In this document: piece after piece, positions 37,128 to 47,426 of the stretch | Position numbering within the stretch: position 1 is the stretch's first letter | How the letters are laid out: each line of letters opens with the position of its first letter | NCBI RefSeq assembly: GCF_003268675.1 | Contig: NZ_CP029378.1 | Coordinates: 2,604,001-2,668,000, forward strand | Origin: Streptomyces bacillaris | GTDB taxonomy: Bacteria > Actinomycetota > Actinomycetes > Streptomycetales > Streptomycetaceae | Reading direction: 5' to 3' | DNA: 64,000 nt | Program-made: the position numbers and the translations under genes | Notes under the pieces: model-generated | Told to the model about the DNA's origin: nothing | The model's database searches: none | Seen by the model: the letters and a program-made list of their open reading frames with translations, nothing else

Positions 37128-38351
37128 ATGGCCCCTGATACCGCGCGTATCGCGCACCTCACCCATGCCCTCGAAGCCTCCGCCGTCATGGAACTGCTCC
37201 CGGGCCGCCCCCGGCTGCTCGCCCTGGGCGAGCCCACCCACGGCGAGGACACCCTGCTCGACGTGCGCAACGGACTCTTCCGGCAGCTCGTCGAGCAGGA
37301 GGGGTACCGGACGATCGCCGTCGAGAGCGACTGCCTGGCGGGCCTGCGCGTGGACGCGTACGTCACCACGGGCACCGGGACCCTGGACGAGGCCATGGAG
37401 CACGGATTCAGCCATGGGTTCGGCGCCTGTGCCGCCAACCGCGAACTCGTGCGCTGGGCACGGGAGTACAACACCGGCCGCCCCGCCGCCGACCGGCTCC
37501 GCTTCGCCGGTTTCGACGCCCCGCTGGAGATGACGGGCGCCGCGAGCCCCCGTCGGCCGCTCACCGCGCTGCACGCCTTCCTCACCTCCTGGCTCAGCGC
37601 CGACGGCCCCACCGACGGCCTCCTCCCCTGCACCGCCGACACGCTCGACGCCCTGCTCGGCCCCGACGACCGGTGGACCGAACCGGCCGCGCTGATGGAC
37701 CCGTCCCGTTCCTGCGGCCGCTCCCCCGATGCCGTACAACTCGCGCTCATCGCGCACGACTTGGTATCCCTTCTCGACGAACGGACACCGCATCTGATCG
37801 CGGCGGCCGGGCGGGAGGCCTGGGACCGCGCCCGCCTCCACGGCCGCACCGCCACCGGCCTGCTGAGCTACCACTCCTGGCTGGCCGACACCACGCCCGC
37901 CCGGATGACCCGGCTGGTCTCCGTCCGGGACCGGATGATGGCCGAGAATCTGCTGGCCCTCGCCGAACGCGGCCCGGTCCTGGCCTTCGCCCACAACGCC
38001 CACCTCCAGCGGGAGCGGAGTTCGATGCGGATGGGCGGTGAGCGGCTGGAGTGGTGGGGCGCCGGTGCGATCGTGAGCGCGCGGCTGGGCCCGGAGTACG
38101 GGTTCCTCACCACGGCCCTCGGCACGATCCGGCACCAGGCCGTGGACGCCCCGCCGCCGGAGACGGTGGAGGGCCTGCTGTACGCGCTCCCGGAGGACCG
38201 TTTCCTCGTGGACGCGCCCCGCCTGGCCGCCGCCCTGGGCGACCCGCTGCCCGCGCCCCGCGTCTCGCCCTGGTTCGGCTACTTCGGCCTGGACCCGGCG
38301 CACCTGAAGGAGACGGACGGGCTGGTCTTCATCAAGGACGTACGGGGCTGA
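37128..38351 (+). CDS. Erythromycin esterase family protein
   Basis: 407 residues of the erythromycin-esterase/succinoglycan-biosynthesis-like family. Seen are LLALGEPTHGEDTLLDVRNGLF with the conserved Gly-Glu-Pro-Thr-His, AVESDCLAGLRVDAYV, DRMMAENLL, and AFAHNAHLQRE with the His-Asn-Ala-His motif. Enzymes of this family open macrolide lactones, but many actinomycete members have unknown substrates. The ATG at 37128 gives the normal N-terminus and lacks a spaced Shine-Dalgarno. The divergent TioE-like gene suggests induction by a toxic small molecule. Confidence 0.88.
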   Translation: MAPDTARIAHLTHALEASAVMELLPGRPRLLALGEPTHGEDTLLDVRNGLFRQLVEQEGYRTIAVESDCLAGLRVDAYVTTGTGTLDEAMEHGFSHGFGACAANRELVRWAREYNTGRPAADRLRFAGFDAPLEMTGAASPRRPLTALHAFLTSWLSADGPTDGLLPCTADTLDALLGPDDRWTEPAALMDPSRSCGRSPDAVQLALIAHDLVSLLDERTPHLIAAAGREAWDRARLHGRTATGLLSYHSWLADTTPARMTRLVSVRDRMMAENLLALAERGPVLAFAHNAHLQRERSSMRMGGERLEWWGAGAIVSARLGPEYGFLTTALGTIRHQAVDAPPPETVEGLLYALPEDRFLVDAPRLAAALGDPLPAPRVSPWFGYFGLDPAHLKETDGLVFIKDVRG

Positions 38352-38495
38352 GAGCCGCAGCGAGGACGGGGCAGGGCCACCCTCGAAGCCCCGGCAGGGC
38401 CATCCGGCGCATCCGCTGGGCGCGTTCACGCCACCTTCGTACGGGCGGGCGTGCCGTACCGCCTGCCGCTGCGGCCGTCTCCCTACCTTCGTACG

Positions 38496-41159
38496 GTGAG
38501 CCTCTCGCGCATCTCCGTCCTCGCCCCGCTGGTCGCGGCCGCCCTGATCGCACCGCTGCCGCCCCTCCCCCACGCCGTCGCCGCCACCCCCGCGCCCCCC
38601 GCCCCGCCGCCGTCCGCCGTCCCCGCCTGCGGCCGTGCGGACGGCGAGGGCGCCCCCGGCACCTCCTGGTCCCCCACCTCCACCCGCTTCGGGGAGGCGG
38701 AGGGCTACGACCCGTACGTGGGCAACGGCTACCTCGGCCACCGCGTCCCCGCCGCAGGCACCGGTTACGCGGCGACCGGGGAGAAGACGGGCTGGCCGCT
38801 CTACACCCCGCGCTACGACGGCGCGTTCGTCTCGGGGCTCTACGCGCGGGACGAGTCGGTCTCCGAGGGCCGCGAGGTGATCGCCGCGCTGCCGAGCTGG
38901 ACGACGGTCGAGGTGGGGGTCGGCGGCGAGAGGTTCGGCGCGGACACCCCGGCCGGCCGGATCTCGCACTACCACCAGACGGTCTTCCTGAGCTGCGGTC
39001 TCGTCCGCACCTCACTGCGGTGGACGACGGCGGACGGCCGGGCCACGGACCTCACCTTCGAGGTGCTGGCCGACCGCTCCGACGTCCACACCGGGGCCGT
39101 CCGCCTGCGGATGACCCCGCGCTGGAGCGGTACGGCGACGGTCACCGGCCGCCTCGACGAGCGGGGCGCACGCCGGATCACGCTGCGCAGGGACGGCACG
39201 TTCAGGACGCTCGGCACCGGCGTGGAGGGCGCGGTGGCGCAGACGATGCGCCGGGGCTCGGGAGTGGTCGAGACCCTGCGCCCCGAGTCGCGTACGACCC
39301 CGGAGCCGACGCCGGTCCGCGAGGGGCGGACGTACACCTTCGAGAAGTACGTCGGCGTCGACACCGCCCTCACCTCGCCCGCCCCCGCCGAGGACGCCCG
39401 CGAGGCGGCCCACCGCGCGGCCCGGCGCGGCTGGGACCGGATCTTCGCGGCCAACGAGAGGGCGTGGCGCGGGGCGTGGTCCGCCGACGTGGTGGTCGAC
39501 GGCCGTCCGGAGCTGCAACGGTGGCTGCGCTCGACCCAGTACGGGCTGCTCGCCAACACTCGCCGAGGCTCGTCCGACAGCATCGCCCCAGCGGGCCTGA
39601 CCAGCGACAACTACGCGGGCATGATCTTCTGGGACGCGGAGACGTGGATGTTCCCCGGGCTGCTGGCGACCCGCCCGGAGCTGGCCCGCTCGGTCGTCGA
39701 ATACCGCTACCGCACCCGGGGCGCGGCCCGCGCCAACGCCGAGAAGTACGGCCACCGGGGCCTGTTCTACCCCTGGACCAGCGCGAGCCGGGGCCGTATG
39801 GACTCCGAGTGCCAGAGCTGGGACCCGCCGCACTGTCTGACGCAGAACCACCTCCAGGGCGATGTCTCGCTCGCCGTCTGGCAGTACTACCTCTCCACCG
39901 GTGACCGCGACTGGCTGGCGGCGCGGGGCTGGCCGCTGCTGCGCGGCATCGCGGAGTTCTGGGAGTCCCGCGCCACGGCGAACGCGGACGGTACGTACTC
40001 CATCAAGAACGTGGCCGGGCCCGACGAGTACAGCAACGGTGTGGACGACGCCGTCTTCACCAACGCCGTCGCCGCCACGGCCCTCCGCAACGCGACCCGG
40101 GCCGCCCACCTCCTCGGCCACCGCCCGCCGACGGCCTGGAACCGGGTGGCGGACGGCCTCCGCATCCCGTACGACGCCGACCGGAAGGTCTTCCTCCAGT
40201 ACGCGGGGTACAACGGCTCGACCATCAAGCAGGCGGACACGGTCCTGCTGATGTACCCGCTGGAGTGGCCGATGGAGCCGGGCGCCGCTGCGGCCACCCT
40301 GGACTACTACGCGGCCCGCACCGACCCGGACGGCCCGGCGATGACGGACTCGGTGCACGCGATCGACGCGGCGGCGACCGGGGAGCCGGGCTGCTCGACG
40401 TACACGTATCTCCAGCGCGCGGTCCGGCCGTTCATGCGGGGCCCGTACGACCTGTTCTCCGAAGCACGCGGCGAGAAGTCCGGCGCCGAGGACCCGCTCT
40501 CCGGCTTCCCCGCCGAGGACTTCCTGACCGGCAAGGGCGGCTTCCTCCAGGTCTTCACCCACGGTCTGACGGGCCTGCGCCTGCGCGAGGACGGCGTCCG
40601 CCTGGACCCGCTGCTGCCGCCCCAGCTGAGCGAGGGCGTGAAGCTGACGGGCCTGCGGTACCGGGACGCGTCGTACGAGGTCGAGATCGGCCCCCGGACG
40701 AGTACGGTGCGCCTGACGTCGGGCACCCCGTTCACGGTCCACACGGCACAGGGCCCGCACCTCCTGCGCTCAGCCCTGACGCTTCCCACCCGACGCCCGG
40801 ACCTGACCCCGACGCCGGACACGGCCCGCTGCCGCCCGGTGGAGGCCACCTCGGAGACCCCCGGCCTCTACGCGGAGGCGGCGGTGGACGGCTCCCCCGC
40901 GACCTCCTGGTCCCCGTCCGGCGCGGAGGGGTCCCTGACGGTGGACCTGGGCCCGCAGCCGCTGCGCGTCACCTCGGTGACCCCGCGCTGGAACGACGTA
41001 CCGCCCGCCTCCCACACCCTGGAGACCTCCGTCGACGGCCGCTTCTGGCGCCCGTACCTGCCGGGCGCCACGGCCCGCAAGGTCCGGGTGACGGTCCGCT
41101 CCGAGGACCCGGAGAAGCCGGCGGGGGTGAGTGAGCTGAGGGTGGAGGCGGAGCGGTAG
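38496..41159 (+). CDS. Secreted GH65 glycoside hydrolase with C-terminal discoidin-like domain
   Basis: About 887 residues. A signal peptide leads to a GH65-type N-terminal beta-sandwich (VGNGYLGHRVPAAGTGY). The (alpha/alpha)6 barrel follows, with MIFWDAETWMFPGLL and the catalytic Glu in VAGPDEYSNGVDD. A small C-terminal barrel cap comes next, then a discoidin/F5-F8-type module (about 770-887: AAVDGSPATSWSPSGAEGSLTVDLG). GH65 members act on alpha-glucosidic disaccharides such as trehalose, maltose or kojibiose. The secreted form resembles acid trehalases, so a trehalose-type substrate is likely but not proven. GTG 38496 gives a normal signal peptide; GTG 38451 is possible. Confidence 0.88.
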   Translation: MSLSRISVLAPLVAAALIAPLPPLPHAVAATPAPPAPPPSAVPACGRADGEGAPGTSWSPTSTRFGEAEGYDPYVGNGYLGHRVPAAGTGYAATGEKTGWPLYTPRYDGAFVSGLYARDESVSEGREVIAALPSWTTVEVGVGGERFGADTPAGRISHYHQTVFLSCGLVRTSLRWTTADGRATDLTFEVLADRSDVHTGAVRLRMTPRWSGTATVTGRLDERGARRITLRRDGTFRTLGTGVEGAVAQTMRRGSGVVETLRPESRTTPEPTPVREGRTYTFEKYVGVDTALTSPAPAEDAREAAHRAARRGWDRIFAANERAWRGAWSADVVVDGRPELQRWLRSTQYGLLANTRRGSSDSIAPAGLTSDNYAGMIFWDAETWMFPGLLATRPELARSVVEYRYRTRGAARANAEKYGHRGLFYPWTSASRGRMDSECQSWDPPHCLTQNHLQGDVSLAVWQYYLSTGDRDWLAARGWPLLRGIAEFWESRATANADGTYSIKNVAGPDEYSNGVDDAVFTNAVAATALRNATRAAHLLGHRPPTAWNRVADGLRIPYDADRKVFLQYAGYNGSTIKQADTVLLMYPLEWPMEPGAAAATLDYYAARTDPDGPAMTDSVHAIDAAATGEPGCSTYTYLQRAVRPFMRGPYDLFSEARGEKSGAEDPLSGFPAEDFLTGKGGFLQVFTHGLTGLRLREDGVRLDPLLPPQLSEGVKLTGLRYRDASYEVEIGPRTSTVRLTSGTPFTVHTAQGPHLLRSALTLPTRRPDLTPTPDTARCRPVEATSETPGLYAEAAVDGSPATSWSPSGAEGSLTVDLGPQPLRVTSVTPRWNDVPPASHTLETSVDGRFWRPYLPGATARKVRVTVRSEDPEKPAGVSELRVEAER

Positions 41160-41234
41160 CCGGGCCCTGGGCGGCTCCGGCTCCGGCGGAGGCACCATGG
41201 AAGGAGGCGTACGACCGACGGAGGTGCGCGAGCC

Positions 41235-41483
41235 ATGAACACGTACATGGATGTCCATCGAGGCATGGAAGGCATCACAGCGGCGCAGCTGAAGGAGGCA
41301 CACGAAGCCGATACGGCGATCGAACATGAAGAAGGCGTCCACTTCGAGCACGCCTGGGCGGACCCGGAATCCGGCACGGTCTACTGCCTCTCGACCGCCC
41401 CTTCCGCCGACGCGGTCCAGCGCGTCCACGAACGGGCGGGCCACGTGGCGGACGAGATCCACACGGTGTCGCTGTCCGTATGA
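41235..41483 (+). CDS. DUF4242 small nickel-binding-type protein
   Basis: 82 residues of the DUF4242 family, a ferredoxin-like alpha-beta fold (HRGMEGITAAQLKEAHEADT, HAWADPESGTVYCLSTAPS). The S. coelicolor homologue SCO4226 was described as a nickel-binding protein. His and Cys residues suited to metal binding are present. GGAGG lies about ten bases before the ATG. A 22-bp perfect hairpin follows the gene. Confidence 0.85.
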   Translation: MNTYMDVHRGMEGITAAQLKEAHEADTAIEHEEGVHFEHAWADPESGTVYCLSTAPSADAVQRVHERAGHVADEIHTVSLSV

Positions 41484-41494
41484 CGCGGAGGTGG

Positions 41495-41541
41495 CGATGA
41501 CGGGAAGCGCCGGGGCAGGGCCCCGGCGCTTCCCGTCATCG
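41495..41541. terminator. Perfect 22-bp-stem bidirectional terminator
   Basis: The arms 41495-41516 and 41520-41541 are perfect reverse complements (core GGGAAGCGCCGGGG) with a 3-nt loop. It lies between the convergent DUF4242 and SPFH genes and ends four bases from the SPFH stop codon. This is the longest perfect stem I found in the window. Confidence 0.9.
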
Positions 41542-41545
41542 CAGC

Positions 41546-42655
41546 TCATTCCTCCGGCCGCCGGGAGCGCCCCGGCAGTCGGACCTCCCCCACCGCCTCG
41601 GCCTCGGCCTTCGCGTCGCTCACGGCTTCCGCCGCCTGCTTCGCGGCCTCGTCGGCGGCGGCCACGGCGTCCAGGGCGAGGGTGGGGTCCACCTCCTCCA
41701 GCTCCGGGGCGGTCGAGCCCTTCTCTTCAGCGGTGTCGTCGCGGGAGACCTCCTCGCGCTGCGGGCCAGGCGGCTGCCCTGTCGCCGAGCGGTCACCGAA
41801 AGCGGTGGTGACCGTCCGGACGGCCTCCGTCAGCTCACCGGGGATCACCCAGAAGGTGTTGTTGTCGCTGTTCGCCAGGTGCGGGAGGGTCTCCAGGTAC
41901 TTGTAGGCGAGGACCTTGGCGTCGGCGTTGTTGCGGTGGACGGCCTGGAAGACCAGCTCCACGGCCTTGGACTCACCGTCGGCGCGCAGGATCATGGCCT
42001 GCTGGGTGCCCTGGGCCTCCAGGATGTCCTTCTGCTTCGTACCCTCCGCGGTGAGGATCTTGGCCTGCCGCTCCCCTTCGGCGTGCAGGATGGCGGCACG
42101 CTTGTCCCGCTCGGCCCGCATCTGCTTCTCCATCGCCTCCTTGATGGTGTTGGGCGGGTCGATGGCCTTGATCTCGACACGGTTGACGCGGATGCCCCAC
42201 TTGCCGGTCGCGTCGTCGAGGACGGCGCGGAGCCGGGCGTTGATCTCCTCACGCGAGGTGAGGGTGCCCTCCAGGTCCATGGAACCGATGACGTTACGCA
42301 ACGTGGTCACGGTGAGCTGGTCGATGGCCTGCAGATAGTCGGCCACCTCGTAGGCGGCGGCCCGGGGATCGGTGATCTGGTAGTAGAGCACGGTGTCGAT
42401 GTTCACCACGAGGTTGTCCTCGGTGATCACCGGCTTGGGGTCGGAGGAGTACACCTGCTCACGCACGTCGAGCTTGGTGTTGACCCGGTCCGCCACGGGC
42501 AGCACGAAGTTCAGCCCCGGCTGCAGGGTGCGCCGGTACCGGCCGAACCGCTCGATGTTGTAGCGGCGCGCCTGCGGAACGATGCGCACGGTGGCGGCGA
42601 CGAGAAAGACGACCACGATCGCCGCTACGAGTATCGGGATGACTACCGGATCCAT
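41546..42655 (-). CDS. SPFH/band 7 (stomatin-like) membrane protein
   Basis: 369 residues. One N-terminal membrane helix (about 5-25) is followed by an SPFH domain (IVPQARRYNIERFGRYRRTLQPGLNFVLP, KAIDPPNTIKEAMEKQMRAERDKRA), coiled-coil Ala/Glu-rich segments, and an acidic C-terminal tail of about 100 residues. These proteins form membrane microdomains and oligomeric cages. The NfeD gene directly upstream is its usual operon partner. The 68-bp spacer between the two contains repeated CTGCCTG words. Confidence 0.93.
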   Translation of the reverse strand: MDPVVIPILVAAIVVVFLVAATVRIVPQARRYNIERFGRYRRTLQPGLNFVLPVADRVNTKLDVREQVYSSDPKPVITEDNLVVNIDTVLYYQITDPRAAAYEVADYLQAIDQLTVTTLRNVIGSMDLEGTLTSREEINARLRAVLDDATGKWGIRVNRVEIKAIDPPNTIKEAMEKQMRAERDKRAAILHAEGERQAKILTAEGTKQKDILEAQGTQQAMILRADGESKAVELVFQAVHRNNADAKVLAYKYLETLPHLANSDNNTFWVIPGELTEAVRTVTTAFGDRSATGQPPGPQREEVSRDDTAEEKGSTAPELEEVDPTLALDAVAAADEAAKQAAEAVSDAKAEAEAVGEVRLPGRSRRPEE

Positions 42656-42723
42656 GCGTCCTCCTCTGCGTACTCCCTCTGCCTGTCTCTGCCTGCCCTG
42701 CCTGCCCCTGCCTGTTCAGCCGT

Positions 42724-43161
42724 TCACGGAAGAAGCTCGCGCGGATAGACGACGGCGGTGGCGCCGTCGATCTCCATGACGTCGACCAGCGCTCCCACCG
42801 GGATCACATGGCTCTCGTCGAGAGCCCGCGCGGACCATTCCTCACCGGAGAGCTTGACCAGGCCATGGGTCGCGGTCACCTCCTGCATGACCTCGGCCCG
42901 CTTGCCGATCAAGGCGTCGCTGCCCTCATGGGTGAGGGGCGAGCGCTCCATGGCCCGCAGAGCGACGGGCCGTACGAGAGCGAGCCCGGCCACAGCGGCC
43001 AGCCCGAGCGCCACGAGCTGCCCGAGCAGACCGACCCCCACACCGGCCACGACGGCGGCCACGAGCGCGGCACCGGCCAGCAGCCCGAAGACCAGCGTCA
43101 GGGTGAAGAACTCCGCAGCGCCCAGCGCCGCGGCGGCCAGCAACCATGCGAACCACGGCAT
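42724..43161 (-). CDS. NfeD-like membrane protein
   Basis: 145 residues. Two or three hydrophobic segments (about 5-65) are followed by an OB-fold NfeD domain (DALIGKRAEVMQEVTATHGLVKLSGEEWSAR, IPVGALVDVMEIDGATAVV). NfeD proteins pair with SPFH/stomatin proteins, as here: the SPFH gene is the next gene downstream on the same strand. Confidence 0.9.
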   Translation of the reverse strand: MPWFAWLLAAAALGAAEFFTLTLVFGLLAGAALVAAVVAGVGVGLLGQLVALGLAAVAGLALVRPVALRAMERSPLTHEGSDALIGKRAEVMQEVTATHGLVKLSGEEWSARALDESHVIPVGALVDVMEIDGATAVVYPRELLP

Positions 43162-43296
43162 CGAATCAGCCTCCCCAAGGGGACCCTCTTACACCCAAAC
43201 GTACCCTCCACACCCCGAAAGGAACCGTTCGAAGCCGTTCGAAGCCGTTCAGCACCTTTTGAACGGCTCGACCGACGAGCACCACGAAGAAGCCGC

Positions 43297-43324
43297 CCGT
43301 CCCGCTGCGAAGCGGGCCGGACGG
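43297..43324 (-). terminator. Hairpin in ychF-nfeD gap
   Basis: CCCGCT (43301-43306) and AGCGGG (43311-43316) form the core around GCGA, flanked by CCGT and ACGG that can extend the stem. It lies about 45 bp past the ychF stop on the minus strand. Confidence 0.5.
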
Positions 43325-43336
43325 CCTTCGGTCATG

Positions 43337-43358
43337 CACGCCTGATATATCAGGCGTG
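43337..43358. promoter_or_regulatory. Perfect 22-bp palindrome just past ychF
   Basis: The element is perfectly self-complementary, with half-site CACGCCTGATA and centre TATA. It lies 10 bp past the ychF stop codon and upstream of nfeD. The AT-rich centre is unusual for a terminator in this genome, so an operator for the nfeD-SPFH operon is possible. Confidence 0.5.
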
Positions 43359-43367
43359 TAGGGCAAA

Positions 43368-44456
<1,089 letters not shown>

Positions 44457-44792
44457 TTTGGCGACTTCCTGGAGTGAGGAGGGGGTCAGGGGCGTCCGGG
44501 GCCGGCCCGGCTGTCCGGACCTGGTCACGGAGTGGACCGGTTCTCCAGTTTACGGGCGGGGGCGCGCGGCCCCGCACGGGTCCGTCCCGGGGGCGGAGTG
44601 GGCCGGGGCAGGGAGTGTGGGCGAGGCGGCGCGGTGGGCGCTGTGCGTTCCGTGCGTACGGCTCCGGAGGGGGGCGGCCTGCGGCTCCGAAGGGGCCGGT
44701 TTCGGCCGTGCGGCGTCGAACGCAACGCCAAGGTCGGCCAAAGCGCGTGTCCAACGCCTGATTCCGCCCGCCCCGCGACCTACGTTGTCCCC
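44457..44792. other. Divergent gap between ychF and DUF6542 gene
   Basis: About 336 bp, very GC-rich, with G-runs and the words GGCCTGCGGCTCCG. Both promoters must lie here. No gene and no clear operator is visible. Confidence 0.4.
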
Positions 44793-45509
44793 GTGGAGCA
44801 GCCCAGGACACGTCCCCCGCAGCGCAGGCCGTCGCCCTCCCCCCGGCCGGCGGCGGCCCCGCCCGGTGCGGTCGCGCCGGGGGCCTTCGGTGAGTCCGCC
44901 ACCGTCTACCGGGCGACCGGGCGCCCGGTGCCGCCCGTGGTGACGGCTCTGCGGCGCTTTCCCAACCCCCGGCTCACCGGGATCGGGGCCGGGCTGTTCG
45001 CCTCGCTCACCATGTTCGTGCTCGCCTGTCTGGACCGGCTGCTGTTCGACAGCTCCGAACTGGTCTACGGGCTGCTCTTCCTGCCGGTCAGCGCGCTCAC
45101 CGCGCTCTGGGTGCGCCCCGCCGACCTGGTCACCGCGCCGATCAGCGTGCCCATCGCGTTCGCCGTCGGGGTCTTCCCGATCTCCGGCGGGTCCAGCGGT
45201 TTCGGCGGGCAGACCATGGCCCTGGTCACCGCCCTCGCCGTGCACGCCGGCTGGCTGTACGGCGGGACGCTGATCGCCGGTCTCATCGCCTCCGTACGCA
45301 AGGTCCGGCACATGCGGGCCCGGCGGCGGTACCTCGCCCTTCAGGGCCGTACGGGAGAAGGCGCAGGGGGAGCGGGAGGGGCGGGGAAAGCACGGCGGCC
45401 GGTGGCCCGAGGGCCGCAGAAGATCGCCGGGGCGGCCGCCCGGACCGCTGGACCCGCCGAACGCCCCCGGGCCGACGGACCGGCCGAGCGCCCCCGGGCC
45501 AGCCGGTAG
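44793..45509 (+). CDS. DUF6542 membrane protein
   Basis: 238 residues. A Pro/Arg/Ala-rich cytoplasmic N-terminus (about 1-60) is followed by a membrane domain with about four helices (LTGIGAGLFASLTMFVLACL, LVYGLLFLPVSALTALWV, ISVPIAFAVGVFPI, ALVTALAVHAGWLYGGTLI) and a basic tail with Ala/Gly/Arg repeats. The pattern matches DUF6542, of unknown function, common in Streptomyces. The GTG at 44793 follows a TACGTTGT box closely, so the transcript may be leaderless. Confidence 0.8.
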   Translation: MEQPRTRPPQRRPSPSPRPAAAPPGAVAPGAFGESATVYRATGRPVPPVVTALRRFPNPRLTGIGAGLFASLTMFVLACLDRLLFDSSELVYGLLFLPVSALTALWVRPADLVTAPISVPIAFAVGVFPISGGSSGFGGQTMALVTALAVHAGWLYGGTLIAGLIASVRKVRHMRARRRYLALQGRTGEGAGGAGGAGKARRPVARGPQKIAGAAARTAGPAERPRADGPAERPRASR

Positions 45510-45522
45510 TCGCCGGGCGACC

Positions 45523-46260
45523 CTACCTTCCCGCCGCCGCCATCGCCGCCCCCACGATCCCCGCGTTGTTCTGCAGCTCCGCCGGGACGATCTCCGCGCG
45601 GACCTTCTCGATCAGCGGCAGGAACTTCTCCGCCTTGCGGCTCACACCGCCCCCGATGATGAACAGCTCCGGCGAGAACAGCATCTCCACGTGCAGCAGA
45701 TACTTCTGCACCCGGTGCGCCCAGTGCTGCCAGCTGAGGTCCTCGTCCTCCCGGGCCTTCGTGGAGGCGCGCTTCTCCGCCTCGTGGCCGTGCAGCTCCA
45801 GGTGGCCCAGCTCGGTGTTGGGGACCAGGCGGCCGTCGACGAAGATCGCGCTGCCGATGCCCGTACCGAGCGTCAGCATGATGACCGTGCCCTTGCGGCC
45901 CCGGCCCGCGCCGAACGTCATCTCCGCGACCCCGGCCGCGTCCGCGTCGTTCAGGATCGTGACGGGCTGACCGACCCGGTCGCCCAGCAGGGCGCGGGCG
46001 TCGGTGTCGATCCAGCCCTTGTCGACATTGGCCGCCGTGCGCGTGGTGCCGTCCGTGACGACGCCCGGGAACGTGATCCCGATCGGGCCCGACCAGTCGA
46101 AGTGGCCGACGACCTCGGCCACGCAGTCGGCCACGCGGTCGGGCGTGGCCGGCTGCGGTGTCAGCACCTTGTGGCGCTCGCGCGCCAGGTCTCCTCGGTC
46201 CAGATCCACGGGAGCGCCCTTGATCCCGGATCCGCCGATGTCCACGCCGAAGATCTCCAT
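45523..46260 (-). CDS. ppgK: Polyphosphate glucokinase
   Basis: 245 residues of the ROK-type polyphosphate/ATP glucokinase. The phosphate-binding motifs are GVDIGGSGIKGAPVD at the N-terminus and TLGTGIGSAIF. The catalytic-site NDADAAG is present, and GHLELHGHEAEKRAS is typical of PpgK. It makes glucose-6-phosphate from glucose with polyphosphate or ATP. It ends only 13 bp from the convergent DUF6542 gene. The ispH gene lies upstream on the same strand. Confidence 0.95.
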   Translation of the reverse strand: MEIFGVDIGGSGIKGAPVDLDRGDLARERHKVLTPQPATPDRVADCVAEVVGHFDWSGPIGITFPGVVTDGTTRTAANVDKGWIDTDARALLGDRVGQPVTILNDADAAGVAEMTFGAGRGRKGTVIMLTLGTGIGSAIFVDGRLVPNTELGHLELHGHEAEKRASTKAREDEDLSWQHWAHRVQKYLLHVEMLFSPELFIIGGGVSRKAEKFLPLIEKVRAEIVPAELQNNAGIVGAAMAAAGR

Positions 46261-46297
46261 GGCAACACCGTACGGGCAGGCCCGGCGCCGTGCGCGG

Positions 46298-47329
46298 CTA
46301 CTCGGCGGAAAGGGCGGCGGCCTCGGCGCGCAGGTCGCGGCGGAGCTCCTTGGGGAGCGAGAACGTGATCGACTCGTCGGCCGTCTTGACCGTCTCCACG
46401 TCCGCGTAACCCCGCTCCGCGAGCCACTCCAGGACCCCGTCGACGAGGACGTCCGGCACCGAGGCCCCGGAGGTCAGGCCGACCGTCGTCACGCCCTCCA
46501 GCCACGCCTCGTCGATCTCGCTCGCGAAGTCGACCAGGTGGGCGGCGGGGGCACCGGCGTCGAGGGCGACCTCGACCATGCGGATGGAGTTCGAGGAGTT
46601 CTTGGAGCCGACCACGATGACCAGTTCGGCGTCCTCGGCGAGCTTCTTCACCGCGATCTGGCGGTTCTGCGTGGCGTAGCAGATGTCGTCGCTGGGCGGC
46701 GAGAGGAGGTTCGGGAACTTCGACTTGAGCGCGTCCACCGTCTCCATCGTCTCGTCGACGGAGAGGGTGGTCTGGGAGAGCCAGACGACCTTCGACTCGT
46801 CGCGGACCTCGACGTTCGCCACGTCCTCGGGGCCGTCGACCAGCTGGATGTGGTCGGGGGCCTCGCCGGAGGTGCCGATGACCTCCTCGTGGCCCTCGTG
46901 GCCGATCAGGAGGATGTCGTAGTCCTCCTTGGCGAACCGGACGGCTTCCTTGTGGACCTTGGTGACCAGCGGGCAGGTCGCGTCGATGGTGGCGAGCTTG
47001 CGCTCGGCGGCCTCCGCGTGGACGGTGGGCGCGACTCCGTGCGCGGAGAACATCACGATGGAGCCCTCGGGGACCTCCGTCGTCTGGTCGACGAAGATCG
47101 CGCCCTTCTTCTCCAGGGTCTGCACGACGTACTTGTTGTGCACGATCTCGTGACGGACGTAGATCGGGGCCCCGTACTGCTCCAGGGCCTTCTCGACGGC
47201 GATCACGGCGCGGTCCACGCCCGCGCAGTAGCCACGGGGAGCGGCGAGCAGGACACGGCGGGTGTTACTGCGGCGCGTAGCGCCTCCACTCGGGGCGGCG
47301 GCGGGTGACGGGCTGGGCGTTGCAGTCAT
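46298..47329 (-). CDS. ispH: 4-hydroxy-3-methylbut-2-enyl diphosphate reductase
   Basis: 343 residues of IspH (LytB), the last enzyme of the MEP isoprenoid pathway, which reduces HMBPP to IPP and DMAPP with a [4Fe-4S] cluster. Cluster Cys lie in [21 protein letters not shown] and [21 protein letters not shown] and [14 protein letters not shown] are also diagnostic. ATG 47329 is preferred: a TACGAT box just upstream fits a leaderless start. ATG 47338 is possible. It is divergent from the APC permease gene. Confidence 0.97.
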   Translation of the reverse strand: MTATPSPSPAAAPSGGATRRSNTRRVLLAAPRGYCAGVDRAVIAVEKALEQYGAPIYVRHEIVHNKYVVQTLEKKGAIFVDQTTEVPEGSIVMFSAHGVAPTVHAEAAERKLATIDATCPLVTKVHKEAVRFAKEDYDILLIGHEGHEEVIGTSGEAPDHIQLVDGPEDVANVEVRDESKVVWLSQTTLSVDETMETVDALKSKFPNLLSPPSDDICYATQNRQIAVKKLAEDAELVIVVGSKNSSNSIRMVEVALDAGAPAAHLVDFASEIDEAWLEGVTTVGLTSGASVPDVLVDGVLEWLAERGYADVETVKTADESITFSLPKELRRDLRAEAAALSAE

Positions 47330-47426
47330 GCGTCCCATCGTAAGGCCGTACCGAACAGGCGCCATGACGGCCGCGTGGACAGACTGGTCGTGACGTGTGG
47401 TCACGGTCGGTGAGGGTGGAGGGTTC

